Source: Pseudomonadota bacterium
GTDB lineage: Bacteria > Desulfobacterota > Anaeroferrophillalia > Anaeroferrophillales > Anaeroferrophillaceae
NCBI GenBank assembly: GCA_011042595.1
Contig: DQWO01000126.1
Coordinates: 1 to 14,953, forward strand
Direction: 5' to 3'
DNA: 14,953 nt
Below are positions 14,654 to 14,953 of this stretch, piece after piece. Position 1 is the first letter of the stretch. Every line of letters begins with the position of its first letter. The position numbers were made by a program, and so were the translations under genes. The notes beneath the pieces are model-generated. The model had not been told where the DNA came from and searched no databases. It was given only the letters and a program-made list of their open reading frames with translations.

Positions 14654-14953
14654 ATGGCTGAAAAAAATACCAAACAGTGTATCCTAGACGCGGCTGAAAG
14701 ACTTTTTGCCCTCCACGGCTACCACCATACCTCGCTGCGGAAAATCACCGGAGAAGCCAACGTCAACCTGGCCGCTGTCAACTACCATTTCGGTTCAAAA
14801 GAAGCCCTGCTGAAAGCCATCTTTGAATACCACCTGACTCCCCTCAACCAGACAAGACAGGAAAACCTCAAAGCAGTCCGCGAACAAGCCCTGCAGCAGG
14901 GAAAAATACCACAGGTGGCCGATATCATTCGGGCTTTCATCGAACCGACCCTC
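14654..14953 (+). CDS. TetR/AcrR family regulator (5' part, runs off the window)
   Basis: The first 100 codons are present. The helix-turn-helix is clear: ILDAAERLFALHGYHHTSLRKITGEANVNLAAVNYHFGSKEALLKAIF, residues about 9-56, split here only by helix turns. The AAVNYHFGSKEAL plus HLTPLN continuation resembles the CecR/YbiH-like (DUF1956) branch, which often controls efflux pumps. The ATG at 14654 gives the usual short N-terminal tail; an in-frame ATG at 14630 would add eight residues without a ribosome binding site. The ligand-binding domain lies outside the window, so its signal and targets are unknown. Confidence 0.9.
   Translation, partial: MAEKNTKQCILDAAERLFALHGYHHTSLRKITGEANVNLAAVNYHFGSKEALLKAIFEYHLTPLNQTRQENLKAVREQALQQGKIPQVADIIRAFIEPTL

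Noticed and set aside
1..14953. CRISPR array, tRNA/rRNA genes, prophage or insertion sequence
   Set aside because: I saw no regularly spaced direct repeats, no tRNA-like cloverleaf, no rRNA sequence, and no transposase, integrase or phage structural genes.

Overview
The window looks like chromosomal DNA of a Desulfobacterota (deltaproteobacterial) anaerobe or a close relative. The reasons are a multihaem cytochrome c respiratory module, a sodium-pump decarboxylase beta subunit, a dispersed GATGGYTTCGTAAAA-type palindromic repeat and a probable selenoprotein. All of this is inferred from gene content; no rRNA or other marker gene is present.

Layout. A transketolase gene (49-2058, minus) lies at the left edge. 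Next, also on minus, is a compact three-gene operon transcribed from about 4990 to 2269: an ArsR-type regulator, an octaheme cytochrome c of the tetrathionate-reductase (OTR) family with a C-terminal membrane anchor, and a four-helix cytochrome b. The genes are coupled (TAA-A-ATG, then an ATGA overlap). The promoter region carries a near-perfect 16-bp inverted repeat and the leader has a long hairpin. Then come a sodium-translocating decarboxylase beta subunit and a tiny 46-residue membrane protein upstream of it (probable OadG-like gamma subunit). A roughly 600-bp region with few signals follows. On the plus strand a 17-residue leader ORF with a perfect Shine-Dalgarno is coupled by ATGA to a MATE efflux pump, followed by a TerB-like protein and a zinc-ribbon membrane protein. 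After a 125-bp imperfect palindrome comes an M48 membrane metalloprotease with C-terminal TPR repeats. Convergent to it on minus are a periplasmic two-domain OB-fold-like protein, a glycine-zipper lipoprotein and a PAS-SpoIIE-type phosphatase. The right edge holds the start of a TetR regulator preceded by a palindromic operator candidate.

Main discovery. The octaheme cytochrome looks broken in a naive translation, because an in-frame TGA at 4166-4164 splits it into a one-haem fragment and a seven-haem fragment. The frame is the same on both sides, and reading through gives 540 residues with exactly eight CXXCH motifs. Immediately after the TGA is a hairpin with a 7-bp perfect upper stem, an AGGU apical loop and a 6-bp lower stem. 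Its tip is nearly identical to the SECIS of Escherichia coli fdhF. The simplest reading is that TGA encodes selenocysteine (Sec107), placing selenium close to the active-site haem region of a membrane-anchored octaheme reductase that is fed by a cytochrome b and controlled by an ArsR-type repressor.
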